Source: Chryseobacterium artocarpi (lineage in GTDB: Bacteria; Bacteroidota; Bacteroidia; Flavobacteriales; Weeksellaceae). Taken from it: a stretch of 64,000 nucleotides of DNA. This document shows, in pieces, positions 18,481 to 26,792 of the stretch; position 1 is the first letter of the stretch, and each line of letters starts with the position of its first letter. The stretch is taken from positions 310,001 to 374,000 of the forward strand of contig NZ_MAYH01000045.1 of assembly GCF_001684975.1 (NCBI RefSeq), in the 5' to 3' direction. A program made the translations under genes and the position numbers. The notes beneath the pieces are model-generated. The model was not told the origin of the DNA. It searched no databases and was given only the letters and a program-made list of their open reading frames with translations.

Positions 18481-18657
18481 GTTGCTACTTTATTCTATGT
18501 AAAATAAGTAAGGATTTAAAAAATACACAATCTTATTTAACAAATCAAATAAAAAAGTATCTAAAACCATATTAAAAAGAGAACAAAAACCTTGTTATAA
18601 CTCCGCGTTTGAGGGTTTTGTTTAAAATACCTACCTTTAGAAAAAATAAAATTTTAA

Positions 18658-20496
18658 ATGAGAAAATCGGCTGCAATCATTTTTGCGTTTATCATTTCAC
18701 AATTTCAGGCTCAGCAAGGAGCTTATTATCAGCAGGCTGCGAAGTACAAGATGGATATTGATGTCAATGCTGAAAAATTTACCTACCAGGGAAAACAAAC
18801 CTTAGAATACACGAATAACTCACCCGATGAGTTGAATGTGGTATATTTCCACCTGTATTGGAATGCTTTTAAACCAAATTCTATGATGGATCAGAGAGTT
18901 TCTTCGCAAGGGAAAAATGGTGACGGAAGATTGCAAAAAAACGGTATTTCAACACTGTCTACAATTCCAAAAGATCAGGAAGGAGCTCAAAATATTCACT
19001 GGATCAAGCAGAATGGGAAAGATCTGAAATTTGAAGTTCAGGAAACTATTATGAAGGTTTATCTTGCTGAATCTATTAAGCCAAATTCTACTACAACTTT
19101 TACGATGGATTGGGATGCTGTAATTCCTCAGCAGATCAGAAGAAGCGGAAGAAACAACAGAGAAGGGGTAGATATGACGATGACGCAATGGTATCCAAAA
19201 ATTGCAGAATATGATTATGACGGATGGGCTACTTTTGATTATCTGGGAAGAGAGTTTCATGCACCATTCTCAGATTTTGATGTAACCATTAAAATTAATA
19301 AAGACTATGTTGTTGGAGCAGGAGGAATCCTTGAAAACCCAACAGAAGTAAAAGGATATGATGCTGCAGCTAAAATTAAAGCAGAAAAAGATAAGAAAGC
19401 AACCTGGAAATGGACTGCAAAAAATATCCTTGACTTTGCATGGAGTGCAGACAGAGATTATTCTGTGGAAAGTTTCAATGTTCCGGAAGGTCCTAAAGTA
19501 TATTTAGTATATCAGAAAAATGATAAGACTAAAGCTTGGGGAGAGTCTCAGCCTTATATCACTAAGTATTTCCAGATCATGAACAATCATTTCGGGAAAT
19601 ATGTATATCCTACGTATGCTTTCATTCAAGGAGGTGATGGCGGAATGGAGTACGGAATGTGTACGATGATTCTTGGAGAAGCTAAAAATATTAAAGACTT
19701 AATGGGCTTAATGGCTCACGAAGGTTCTCACTCTTGGTATCAGCAAATGCTTGCTACGAATGAATCTGTACGTCCATGGATGGATGAAGGTTTTACAAGC
19801 TATGCAGAAGGTTATACAATGCACCAGTTGTTTCCAGAGGAATTACCTAATCCTTTCATTGAAAGATTGAATGCTTACAGAAACTTTGTTAAAAAAGGAA
19901 TCGAAGAACCAGCGGTATGGTTAGGAGATCACCATGACAACGGAACAGCATACACGTATGCATCTTATGTGAAAGGTGAATTGTATCTTGTGCAGTTAGG
20001 TTACATTATGGGTGAGCAGAATCTTGCAGAAACATTAAAGCAATATTATGATCAGTGGAGTATGAAGCACCCATCAGACAGAGATTTCCTTCATATTGCT
20101 CAGAAAGTTTCTGGAATGGACTTAAAATGGTTCCATAATTACTGGATCAATACTACGAAGACAATTGATTACGGAATTAAAGATGTAAAATATGATGATA
20201 AGTCTACAACGATTACGTTGATCAACAAAGGGCAAGTTCCAATGCCTATAGATTTCAGTGTAATGACTAAGGATAAAAAAGTAGTTACTTACCAGATTCC
20301 GTTAAATATGACCCATACATGGAAAGAAAAAGATATCTATGGTGAGTTTAAAACAATGCCATACTGGGCATGGACGCAGAAGGAGTATACCATCACAGTT
20401 CCTTATACAAAATCACAGTTAGCTGTATTGGGAATAGATTTCAGCCAGAGAATTGCTGATGTAAATCCTGAAGATAACTTTGTAGAAGTAAAATAA
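18658..20496 (+). CDS. Secreted M1 family metallopeptidase
   Basis: 612 aa with an N-terminal signal peptide (cleavage near SQFQA-QQ, about residue 18). The zinc site is H354-E355-x-x-H358 with the third ligand E377, the exact HExxH-(18x)-E spacing of M1 gluzincins. The substrate-binding GAMEN-like motif reads GGMEYGM just before it. Such enzymes are aminopeptidases of the M1 group, here exported to the periplasm or cell surface. No PorSS/type IX C-terminal domain is evident. Gene alone between two terminators. Confidence 0.93.
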   Translation: MRKSAAIIFAFIISQFQAQQGAYYQQAAKYKMDIDVNAEKFTYQGKQTLEYTNNSPDELNVVYFHLYWNAFKPNSMMDQRVSSQGKNGDGRLQKNGISTLSTIPKDQEGAQNIHWIKQNGKDLKFEVQETIMKVYLAESIKPNSTTTFTMDWDAVIPQQIRRSGRNNREGVDMTMTQWYPKIAEYDYDGWATFDYLGREFHAPFSDFDVTIKINKDYVVGAGGILENPTEVKGYDAAAKIKAEKDKKATWKWTAKNILDFAWSADRDYSVESFNVPEGPKVYLVYQKNDKTKAWGESQPYITKYFQIMNNHFGKYVYPTYAFIQGGDGGMEYGMCTMILGEAKNIKDLMGLMAHEGSHSWYQQMLATNESVRPWMDEGFTSYAEGYTMHQLFPEELPNPFIERLNAYRNFVKKGIEEPAVWLGDHHDNGTAYTYASYVKGELYLVQLGYIMGEQNLAETLKQYYDQWSMKHPSDRDFLHIAQKVSGMDLKWFHNYWINTTKTIDYGIKDVKYDDKSTTITLINKGQVPMPIDFSVMTKDKKVVTYQIPLNMTHTWKEKDIYGEFKTMPYWAWTQKEYTITVPYTKSQLAVLGIDFSQRIADVNPEDNFVEVK

Positions 20497-20514
20497 AAAG
20501 ATAAACATATAGAT

Positions 20515-20550
20515 AAAAGGAGTATTTAGAAGTACTCCTTTTATTTTTTT
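20515..20550 (+). terminator. Terminator after the M1 peptidase gene
   Basis: Perfect 10-bp stem AAAAGGAGTA/TACTCCTTTT with an 8-nt loop, followed by ATTTTTTT. Confidence 0.88.
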
Positions 20551-20599
20551 ATAAATTTGGGATTCAAATTTTTTCAAATCATAGCCTGCTAAAATATAA

Positions 20600-21358
20600 A
20601 TGAATTCAATTGTAATAAACGTAGGAAACAGTAATATCAGATTTGGTCTTTTTAATGGCGATAATTGTGATATTTCCTGGGTAATCAACACGAAGCCCTA
20701 CAGAACGGCTGATGAACTGTATGTACAGATGCTGATGCTTTATCAGACTTATAAAGTAGAGCCTAAAGAAATTGATAAAGTAATTATCGGATCTGTGGTA
20801 CCTCAGCTTACCAAAGTGATGAGCTCTGGAATTAAGAAGATTCACGGAATTACTCCAGTTATTGTTGATAGAACTACTCCGTCAGCCGTAGTGGCAAAAT
20901 CAAAACAGATGGGAACAGATATCTATGCCAATCTTGTGGCAGCTCATAATCTGTATCCTAATAAAAAGAAAATCGTTATTGATTTCGGTACTGCTCTTAC
21001 CGCAAGCTGTGTTGCTGAAACCGGAGAAACATTAGGAGTGATTATTGCTCCGGGAATTGTTACTTCTTTAAATTCTCTTATCAGCCAGACGGCGCAACTT
21101 CCGGAAATAGAACTTAAAAAACCCAAAACAGTGCTAGGTTTAGATACTGTTACCTGCATGCAAAGCGGCATGGTATATGGTTTCCTTGGAATGGTAGAAG
21201 GATTTATTGACCGTATTAACGACGAAGTAAATGAAGACTGCTTTGTTGTAGCAACAGGAGGAGTATCACATGTTTATAAACCTTTAACGGATAAAATTCA
21301 CGTGATGGATAGACTTCATACTTTAAAAGGACTTTACTTCCTTGGAAAGGATTTATAA
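20600..21358 (+). CDS. coaX: Type III pantothenate kinase
   Basis: 252 aa. CoaX phosphorylates pantothenate, the first step of coenzyme A synthesis. ASKHA-fold motifs are visible: INVGNSNIRFGLF at the N-terminus (phosphate 1), KKKIVIDFGTALTAS (phosphate 2, about residue 125) and VVATGGVS near the C-terminus. The motif GIITPG of many homologues appears here as GVIIAPGI. The gene is followed, 30 nt later, by an acetyltransferase gene on the same strand. Confidence 0.95.
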   Translation: MNSIVINVGNSNIRFGLFNGDNCDISWVINTKPYRTADELYVQMLMLYQTYKVEPKEIDKVIIGSVVPQLTKVMSSGIKKIHGITPVIVDRTTPSAVVAKSKQMGTDIYANLVAAHNLYPNKKKIVIDFGTALTASCVAETGETLGVIIAPGIVTSLNSLISQTAQLPEIELKKPKTVLGLDTVTCMQSGMVYGFLGMVEGFIDRINDEVNEDCFVVATGGVSHVYKPLTDKIHVMDRLHTLKGLYFLGKDL

Positions 21359-21388
21359 GTATTGTCATTAACATTAGTCACGAGTATA

Positions 21389-21925
21389 ATGCAAGAATTA
21401 ACAGAATTTCCCGGTATAGAAACGGAAAGACTTATTCTCTCTCAGTTGGAAGAGAAAGATATTCCTTTTATTGTTGAGCTTTTACAGCATAGGATTTTTT
21501 CAGATCTGACATCCAATATTCCATATCCTTACACGGAAGATGACGCAAAATTTTGGTTGAAAATGTCTAAAGAAGCCTTTGACGAAAAAAGCGGTTATAC
21601 TTTTGGAATCCGAAATAAAGAAGGACAGCTTATTGGTGCGATAGGGCTTCATGACAGAGAAGATGATAAAGCTGAACTAGGCTATTGGATGGGAATTCCT
21701 TATTGGAACAAAGGATATGTGACTGAAGCTGCCCGAACGATTATAGATTTTGGTTTTAAAGAATTAAAACTTAATAAAATTTTTGCAACTCACTTTCCTC
21801 ATAATCCTGCTTCCGGTAAGATAATGGAAAAGATAGGAATGGAAAAAGAAGCCCTTTTAAAAGAACATGTAAAGAAAGATGATGAGTATTTTGATCTTGT
21901 CATGTATTCTATCTTTAAAGATTAA
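21389..21925 (+). CDS. GNAT family N-acetyltransferase (RimJ/RimL-like)
   Basis: 178 aa from the ATG at 21389. A TTG nine codons upstream would nearly abut coaX but adds residues outside the fold. The opening IETERLILSQLEEKDI is characteristic of the RimJ/RimL subfamily (acetyltransf_3). The acetyl-CoA segment is GYWMGIPYWNKGYVTEAARTI, followed by LNKIFATHFPHNPASGKIMEKIGM. The natural substrate, protein N-terminus or small molecule, cannot be read from sequence. Probably co-transcribed with coaX. Confidence 0.88.
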   Translation: MQELTEFPGIETERLILSQLEEKDIPFIVELLQHRIFSDLTSNIPYPYTEDDAKFWLKMSKEAFDEKSGYTFGIRNKEGQLIGAIGLHDREDDKAELGYWMGIPYWNKGYVTEAARTIIDFGFKELKLNKIFATHFPHNPASGKIMEKIGMEKEALLKEHVKKDDEYFDLVMYSIFKD

Positions 21926-21950
21926 TTTATATAAGATTTTATAAAAATGA

Positions 21951-21977
21951 AAAACAGCCGGAAAGGCTGTTTTTTTA
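21951..21977. terminator. Bidirectional terminator
   Basis: Hairpin AAAACAGCC/GGCTGTTTT with loop GGAAA. T runs follow on both strands, so it serves the acetyltransferase gene and the leftward peptide gene, whose stop codon overlaps the stem. Confidence 0.88.
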
Positions 21978-22157
21978 TCTGCATGGCTGGCACTCTTGCC
22001 CTGGAGTAGGATATGTCCATCCCCCACAACAATCAGGAACTGGGCGCAACAGGCATCCTAGTTTTGAGTGTCCCGTTTCTGGATCTGTATAAATACATTG
22101 ACCGATTCCAACGCTACCATTAATTTTGGCAGCCTCTTTTCTTGTTAACTTTTTCAT
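21975..22157 (-). CDS. Cys-rich peptide with bacteriocin-type leader (copy 2)
   Basis: 60 aa. It opens with MKKLTRKEAAKINGS, like the double-glycine-type leaders annotated as bacteriocin-like in Chryseobacterium. Here the second Gly is replaced by Ser. The mature part has six cysteines at residues 21, 35, 43, 44, 56 and 59, exactly as in the neighbouring paralogue, plus conserved TDPxTG, PDCCGGW and QPC segments. No maturation enzyme or peptidase-containing ABC transporter gene is nearby. Whether it is an antimicrobial or a signal is unknown. Expected to share the transcript of the upstream copy (31-nt gap). Confidence 0.75.
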   Translation of the reverse strand: MKKLTRKEAAKINGSVGIGQCIYTDPETGHSKLGCLLRPVPDCCGGWTYPTPGQECQPCR

Positions 22158-22188
22158 TGTTGTTTAAATGGAGTTAATTTATTGATAT

Positions 22189-22380
22189 TTAAAGACCTCC
22201 TGTACATGGCTGGCATGCATATTCAGGATTTGGGTAAATCCATCCTCCACAACAGTCTGGAATAGGTTCCAATTGGCATCCAAGTTTTCTTTTTCCTGTA
22301 TTAGGGTCTGTGTAAAAACATTGTCCGGGTGCGATACCACCGTTGATCTTAGCTGTTTCTTTTCTTGTTAACTTTTTCAT
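22189..22380 (-). CDS. Cys-rich peptide with bacteriocin-type leader (copy 1)
   Basis: 63 aa. The leader MKKLTRKETAKINGG ends in a full GG, the usual cleavage site of C39 peptidase transporters. The mature part carries cysteines at 21, 35, 43, 44, 56 and 59, in the same places as the neighbouring copy, and ends with an extra TGGL. The two genes are clearly a tandem duplication with diverged spacers. A TACATTTG -7 box lies 24 nt before the start. The product type is inferred from the leader only. Confidence 0.78.
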   Translation of the reverse strand: MKKLTRKETAKINGGIAPGQCFYTDPNTGKRKLGCQLEPIPDCCGGWIYPNPEYACQPCTGGL

Positions 22381-22403
22381 ATTGTTTTAATTTGAATGTA
22401 TAT

Positions 22404-22411
22404 CAAATGTA
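22404..22411 (-). promoter_or_regulatory. Putative -7 box of the twin peptide genes
   Basis: The minus strand reads TACATTTG (TAnnTTTG), 24 nt before the first peptide start codon. None is seen between the two peptide genes. Confidence 0.55.
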
Positions 22412-22471
22412 ATTAATTATTTGATTACTTGTATCTTATTTATTCAATATGTGGTGAAGAAAAAGAAAGAT

Positions 22472-22903
22472 TTATCTTTTGCTTTTGAAAAAGTTTTTAA
22501 CAATAGCAGAGCATTCATTTTCCATAACGCCGGTGACTATTTCTGTTTTTGGGTGTAAAGTAAGATGTTTATTGATAAAGCCTCTCTGCTCATCTCTGGC
22601 ACCAATAACGACCTTTGAAATCTGTGACCATGAAAGAGCCCCGGAACACATAACGCATGGCTCCATGGTAACATAAAGGGTACAGTCTTTTAAATATTTT
22701 CCACCTAAAAAGTTGGCGGCAGAAGTTATAGCCTGCATCTCTGCATGGGCGGTAACATCATTTAATGTTTCAGTAAGGTTGTGAGCTCTGGCAATAATAC
22801 GGTTATTGGAAACTACTACACACCCAATAGGAACCTCATCCTGTTCCAATGCGGCTTCTGCCTCCTGCAGTGCCATTTTCATATAATATTCGTCAGTAAA
22901 CAT
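22472..22903 (-). CDS. tadA: tRNA adenosine deaminase (cytidine deaminase fold)
   Basis: About 143 aa from the Met of MFTDEYYMKMALQEA; an ATG five codons upstream is possible. Zinc motifs are intact: HAE in TAHAEMQAI and PCxxC in MEPCVMCSGAL. The family deaminates A34 of tRNA-Arg to inosine. Length and the MKMALQEAE start fit TadA, although guanine-type nucleoside deaminases look similar. The start is close to the end of the TonB-like gene upstream, suggesting one transcript. Confidence 0.9.
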   Translation of the reverse strand: MFTDEYYMKMALQEAEAALEQDEVPIGCVVVSNNRIIARAHNLTETLNDVTAHAEMQAITSAANFLGGKYLKDCTLYVTMEPCVMCSGALSWSQISKVVIGARDEQRGFINKHLTLHPKTEIVTGVMENECSAIVKNFFKSKR

Positions 22904-22910
22904 AATTAAA

Positions 22911-23534
22911 TCAATCAACCATCGTTAAAGTCAAAGGAATTCTGAAACGGAATCTAGCCGGATCGCCTTTTATCAAAGCTGGGGAAAATTTTTCGGTAAT
23001 AGAGTAGAGGGCAATCTCTGCCTGTCTGTTAAAAGTAAAATTGTCTCCTTGCGCATGAACATTGCTCACGCTTCCATCTTTTTCTACAACGAAGACAACA
23101 TCTGTTTTCACGGTTTTTAAATCCGAATTTACCCCGTCTACATAAAGTAAATCTGCAACTTCCTGTCTCAGTGTATTTATTCCACCAGGATAATCTGCAA
23201 TTTTTTCTACATCAGCAGGTTTATCTGTCAGGGTTTGAGAAATTTTCGTCGTTTTTAAAACCTCAAGATCTTCGATATTTCGAACTCTTAATAAAGCACC
23301 AATTAAAGCGGTATTTTCAATACTATCCATCTTTTTCATAAAAAAGACAAAATCTCCTTTAATAGCTTCTTTCTTAAAAGTATTGGTTTCTGCATCAAAT
23401 TTTTTCTTGAATTCTTTATTCAGCATGCTTCTGTGCTGGTTGTAATAGTTTTTTACAAGCCGGAATTCTTCTTTCTGCTGTGATAAACAAAACGAAGAAA
23501 TAATACAGCAAATACAAATGAATAAAGTTCTCAA
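22911..23534 (-). CDS. Secreted protein with TonB C-terminal-like domain
   Basis: 207 aa with a signal peptide (MRTLFICICCIISSFCLSQ). From about residue 110 the sequence matches the TonB-C fold common in Bacteroidetes: YPGGINTLRQEV, then VVFVVEKDGSVSNVHAQGDN and FSPALIKGDPARFRFRIPLTL. It has no Pro-rich linker or retained membrane helix of a classical TonB, so it may be a periplasmic TonB-C stand-alone protein. The role is unknown. It lies upstream of tadA with almost no gap. Confidence 0.75.
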   Translation of the reverse strand: MRTLFICICCIISSFCLSQQKEEFRLVKNYYNQHRSMLNKEFKKKFDAETNTFKKEAIKGDFVFFMKKMDSIENTALIGALLRVRNIEDLEVLKTTKISQTLTDKPADVEKIADYPGGINTLRQEVADLLYVDGVNSDLKTVKTDVVFVVEKDGSVSNVHAQGDNFTFNRQAEIALYSITEKFSPALIKGDPARFRFRIPLTLTMVD

Positions 23535-23589
23535 TAAAGGTATATTTATGTAAATATACTTAAAAAATGTGAGAAATATTTAAGATATA

Positions 23590-24510
23590 TTAGCTTTCCA
23601 GATAACGGTTTAAGGATTCCTGAAGATGGTTTCGTATGTCATCTACTAAAGCTTTCGGCTCCAGAACAGTTACTTCTTTTCCATAGGATAAAATCTCCTG
23701 CATAAAGTCGTAAGTAGGATGGAGAAAAAACTCGAAATAGATTTCTTCCGGGGTTTCTTTAGTCTCTTTTTGCGACTGATGAAGAGGAAAACTTCTGATA
23801 TATTCTCCTTGATGACGGCTGCATTTTAGTACAATATTCTGTGGTTTCTGTTCTGCAAGATTCATCACTCCAAAAGCGTTTTTGAAATGTTCTCTGAAAT
23901 TATATTTATACTTTTCTCTGAATTGATTTTTTGCCACATCCAGATAATTGATTCTATCCAACCCGAATGATTTTAAAATTTTATCCTTAGTATCAATGGC
24001 GATGAGGTACCATCTGTCTTTAGATTCTTTTAATGCTAAAGGATGAACCTTTCTGGAAGTCATCAGCTTATTTTTATAATTGTAATGCTCAAAGCTTACC
24101 ACTCTTTTATTACGGATCGCAAAGAACAGATCATAAAAATGCTCTATACCAGTTGGTTTACGACTTTCAAAGAAAATAAAGTCTGAAAAATCCGGGTGAA
24201 GGTTCAATGCATTGCTTACCTGGAAAGACTCAAGAAGCTTTTGGTTGTATTCATCTACTTCCATGATCGGGCGACTTTCTATATAATATCGGTTGTCACC
24301 CTTTTTCTTGTTGTGGATAGAAAGATTGAAAAGATCGGATATCTCACGGATGTCTCTTTGCAAGGTACGGATAGAGTAGCTTTTGATATCCGCATCCTGG
24401 AACTCAAAAGAATTTAAAAGATATTCCTCCATCTGCGAATAAGTAGCAGGAGAACTTTCTAATCTTTTAATAATTAAGGCATATCTTGTCAGATAAAAAT
24501 CTTTCTTCAT
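23590..24510 (-). CDS. WYL-domain transcriptional regulator
   Basis: 306 aa. The N-terminal third is a winged helix-turn-helix (IIKRLESSPATYSQMEEYLL, then SIRTLQRDIREISDLFNL). The WYL domain lies at about residues 120-220 with the signature DRWYLIAIDTKDK, and a C-terminal WCX-like region (QEILSYGKEVTVLEP) follows. Such proteins bind nucleotides or single-stranded DNA through WYL. Known members include PafBC and DriD, which control LexA-independent DNA-damage responses. Its own promoter carries a perfect CGACA-N5-TGTCG palindrome, shared with neighbouring genes, so it may autoregulate. Confidence 0.9.
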   Translation of the reverse strand: MKKDFYLTRYALIIKRLESSPATYSQMEEYLLNSFEFQDADIKSYSIRTLQRDIREISDLFNLSIHNKKKGDNRYYIESRPIMEVDEYNQKLLESFQVSNALNLHPDFSDFIFFESRKPTGIEHFYDLFFAIRNKRVVSFEHYNYKNKLMTSRKVHPLALKESKDRWYLIAIDTKDKILKSFGLDRINYLDVAKNQFREKYKYNFREHFKNAFGVMNLAEQKPQNIVLKCSRHQGEYIRSFPLHQSQKETKETPEEIYFEFFLHPTYDFMQEILSYGKEVTVLEPKALVDDIRNHLQESLNRYLES

Positions 24511-24564
24511 TTTTCTATTTTTATGTTGCAGCAGAACTGCGTTTCATGGTAAAGTTTTATAAGA

Positions 24565-24598
24565 CAAATATATGCGGTTAATGCGACAAAACGTGTCG
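24565..24598 (-). promoter_or_regulatory. Promoter and palindromic operator of the WYL gene (site A)
   Basis: Minus strand: TATATTTG -7 box (24572-24565), preceded at exactly 11 nt by the perfect palindrome CGACA-N5-TGTCG (24584-24598). The palindrome covers the region where a -33 element would lie. The same layout recurs at 27094, 28365, 29059 and 29150. Confidence 0.7.
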
Positions 24599-24682
24599 TG
24601 TTTTATTTTTTTTGAAGAAGAAATATTGAAAACTAATATCATTGTATGCTCTTCAGTGATCTGAAAACTGTTGATATTTTAC

Positions 24683-25237
24683 TTATTGTCCATAATCAAT
24701 AAAAGAATTCTTATCAATAAATAAATGGAAGGTAATTGGCGTAACTTCTATTTTTGTGATAGGGCTGTTGGCAATAGTGAGAATAGTTTTATCATGTAAG
24801 GTTTCTTCAGTAAATGATTTTCCTTTCAAACCAGTCTTTATCATACTTTTTAATGTTTGTAACGGTTCTGGAAATTCCATGAATACATTATCCAAATATT
24901 CAGTATTGGCTCCAAAGACAGTTTCTACACCATATTTAAAATCAAATTGTATTTTCTTAATATCTTTTCTTTTAGAAGACTCTTTTTTTGTTTTTATTTC
25001 ATAGTCTACAATTCCTGTCCAGACAGGTAATGGGTTGGCATACTTTTCCTTGAAAATTATTATTAAAGTAGAAATTAATTCAGAGAGCGTGCATTTTAAT
25101 AATAATTCCTCCAATACCTCTTCTTTATTTAAATTCTCCATTGCTTTGGGATCATGTTGTTGTTGATCTAATGCAGTAGCTCTGTATTGTTTTGGTGTTA
25201 CATAATATAACACGTCATAATCTTCATCTGTGATCAT
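24683..25237 (-). CDS. Hypothetical protein in immunity-like cluster
   Basis: 184 aa, no signal peptide or membrane segment; I do not recognise a family. It is acidic and Lys/Glu-rich, with a predicted mixed alpha/beta fold. It is the last of four leftward genes with tiny gaps (12-17 nt), one of which encodes a SMI1/KNR4 protein. That context suggests an immunity or antitoxin-like role, but nothing in the protein itself proves it. Confidence 0.6.
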   Translation of the reverse strand: MITDEDYDVLYYVTPKQYRATALDQQQHDPKAMENLNKEEVLEELLLKCTLSELISTLIIIFKEKYANPLPVWTGIVDYEIKTKKESSKRKDIKKIQFDFKYGVETVFGANTEYLDNVFMEFPEPLQTLKSMIKTGLKGKSFTEETLHDKTILTIANSPITKIEVTPITFHLFIDKNSFIDYGQ

Positions 25238-25249
25238 TATTTCTCGATT

Positions 25250-25546
25250 TTATAGTTCATCATCATCTTCCCATTCTTCAGCATAGCCATGCTTGGTATA
25301 GGTACAATGTACTTCACCTATTTCTGCATCTACAATAACAAATTGAGGGATAGGTTCTTGATAACCTTCAAGGTAGTAAGTTACCACAAAAATATTCCTT
25401 ATCTTATCTTCATACTTTCCATAATTTATCATTTTTTGTTCTTGATAATAAATCTCATCTTTCTCATCAATAGAAATATATTCTCTCTTGCGATCTTGTA
25501 AGTATTGTTTGACGATTTTTAATGCTTTTTCTTTATCAATGCTCAT
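25250..25546 (-). CDS. Small hypothetical protein in immunity-like cluster
   Basis: 98 aa, acidic, no signal peptide. The order (helix KEKALKIVKQYLQD, then strands IFVVTYYLEG and QFVIVDAEIGEVHC) looks like a compact alpha-beta fold similar to small immunity proteins, but no named family was recognised. It sits 12 nt before the next gene and 15 nt after the SMI1/KNR4 gene. Confidence 0.6.
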   Translation of the reverse strand: MSIDKEKALKIVKQYLQDRKREYISIDEKDEIYYQEQKMINYGKYEDKIRNIFVVTYYLEGYQEPIPQFVIVDAEIGEVHCTYTKHGYAEEWEDDDEL

Positions 25547-25561
25547 GCTTTTCCTTGTTTT

Positions 25562-26044
25562 TCACCAACCTTCTTCCCATATTTTAAAGGCTGTGTCTAT
25601 TTTTTTCTCAATAAAAGTACTGAAATTTACCTTTAAAGATTTAACATCTTTTTTATTATAATCTGCTGCGGAATAGTCTGCTAGATAAACGGTTGGGTCG
25701 TCCCCTTCATCTAAATAAAAAAAATAAAATTGTTCACATCCGTTACTTTCTGCAAAGAGCCAGAAAGGGCGGACTAGTGTATTATTTAATCCCGTTTCCT
25801 TAATTTCGTCCTGCATTATTTCATAGTGCCAGTCTGAAGAAATAGTTTCTAAATCTGATGTATCCATGATGGGCAGCGCTCCGCACGAGTTTCCAGCTAA
25901 AAAAAGAAATTCGGAGTAAGCCAACGGGAACTGTATATTGAACTTTTGTTCAACTTTTTTAATTTCATCTCCTGAAACTCCTTTAATTTCCCTGATCCCA
26001 ATTTTAGGGGTTGCATGGAGCTTTTTTAAATATTCTATGGTCAT
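25562..26044 (-). CDS. SMI1/KNR4 family protein
   Basis: About 160 aa from the Met of MTIEYLKKL. Family features are visible: VSGDEIKKVEQKFNIQFPLAYSEFL (helix and LP-x-x-Y-x-x-F/L motif of SMI1/KNR4), a central Asp/Gly loop, and VRPFWLFAESNGCEQFYFF (the usual strand with the (F/I)A-x-x-G-x-x-x-x-F/Y pattern). In bacteria these proteins are mostly immunity factors of contact-dependent or secreted polymorphic toxins. No toxin gene is recognised next to it. Confidence 0.8.
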   Translation of the reverse strand: MTIEYLKKLHATPKIGIREIKGVSGDEIKKVEQKFNIQFPLAYSEFLFLAGNSCGALPIMDTSDLETISSDWHYEIMQDEIKETGLNNTLVRPFWLFAESNGCEQFYFFYLDEGDDPTVYLADYSAADYNKKDVKSLKVNFSTFIEKKIDTAFKIWEEGW

Positions 26045-26055
26045 AACAAAATATA

Positions 26056-26538
26056 CTATTTCCAAAATTCCTGAAAGAAATCCTTTTCAATTTTTAAAGC
26101 CTCCTCTTCAGTCATTTGAATTGTTTCTTTATTGCTTAAAACCTGTTTTACAAATTCAGGGTTAAGCTTTATATTGGGATATTTTTTTATATATTCAATG
26201 ATGTACTGTGGCCATAACCATATTCCATCAGTATAGATTGTATAGTAGGCTACAAAGCTTTTATCGTTGTAGTGATCCGTTTCAAATAAGGGATCTTTTG
26301 CATTTTCAACACATCCCATTAAAGGAATCACCATACTTCCCTTTTGTAAATACTCAAGTACTTTATCTTTATTGCCATCTATGTGAGTATAGCCTGAAAT
26401 AAGATCATGAATACTTTCTGATATAGGGAAATCATCATGTTCTTTTATAAATCCAAAATATTTCATTTTACCAGAATGATTAAAGGTAGTTTTTATATCG
26501 TGAAAGGTATGGTATTCCAATCTTATTTCGGATATCAT
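26056..26538 (-). CDS. Hypothetical protein, first gene of immunity-like cluster
   Basis: About 160 aa from the Met of MISEIRLEYH. The longer frame to 26571 is rejected because it would start inside a terminator stem (26564-26588). No signal peptide. The sequence DGIWLWPQYIIEYIKKYPNIKLNPEFV has the look of a small cytoplasmic immunity-type protein, but I recognise no family. It is the leading gene of the four-gene leftward cluster. No clear -7 box was found in the short gap above it. Confidence 0.6.
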   Translation of the reverse strand: MISEIRLEYHTFHDIKTTFNHSGKMKYFGFIKEHDDFPISESIHDLISGYTHIDGNKDKVLEYLQKGSMVIPLMGCVENAKDPLFETDHYNDKSFVAYYTIYTDGIWLWPQYIIEYIKKYPNIKLNPEFVKQVLSNKETIQMTEEEALKIEKDFFQEFWK

Positions 26539-26553
26539 TTTTACAATAAGTTT

Positions 26554-26588
26554 TGTAAAAAAATAAGCCACAGATTTACTGTGGCTTA
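26554..26588 (-). terminator. Terminator upstream of the immunity-like cluster
   Basis: Perfect 10-bp stem TAAGCCACAG/CTGTGGCTTA with a 5-nt loop, followed on the minus strand by TTTTTTTA. It ends whatever is transcribed leftward from 27.1 kb and separates that unit from the immunity-like genes. Confidence 0.88.
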
Positions 26589-26656
26589 TCGGTTATTAGT
26601 CAAGGTATTATTCTATCCAATATTAGGAAAGAAGAGAATTGTTATTTTTTAGACAT

Positions 26657-26772
26657 AGTTCTGGCTGTCCAGCATTTTGTGAATGGTGAATTCAAAGGAA
26701 ATTGAGAATGTTTAATGAGACTGCTTGCGCGGATTATTGAGCTTTCAAGGTATTAGTGGACAGCGCAGAACT
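26657..26772. repeat. Imperfect inverted repeat in non-coding stretch
   Basis: AGTTCTGGCTGTCCA (26657-26671) and TGGACAGCGCAGAACT (26757-26772) are reverse complements except for one extra base, 85 nt apart. They lie between the small acidic gene and the terminator at 26588, so they could form a 3' UTR structure or be the ends of a degenerate palindromic element. Confidence 0.6.
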
Positions 26773-26792
26773 TGTCATATGTAGAAAATATA

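Noticed and set aside
24683..26538. Toxin-antitoxin operon
   Set aside because: No toxin-type fold was recognised among the four proteins; the SMI1/KNR4 member suggests immunity genes instead.
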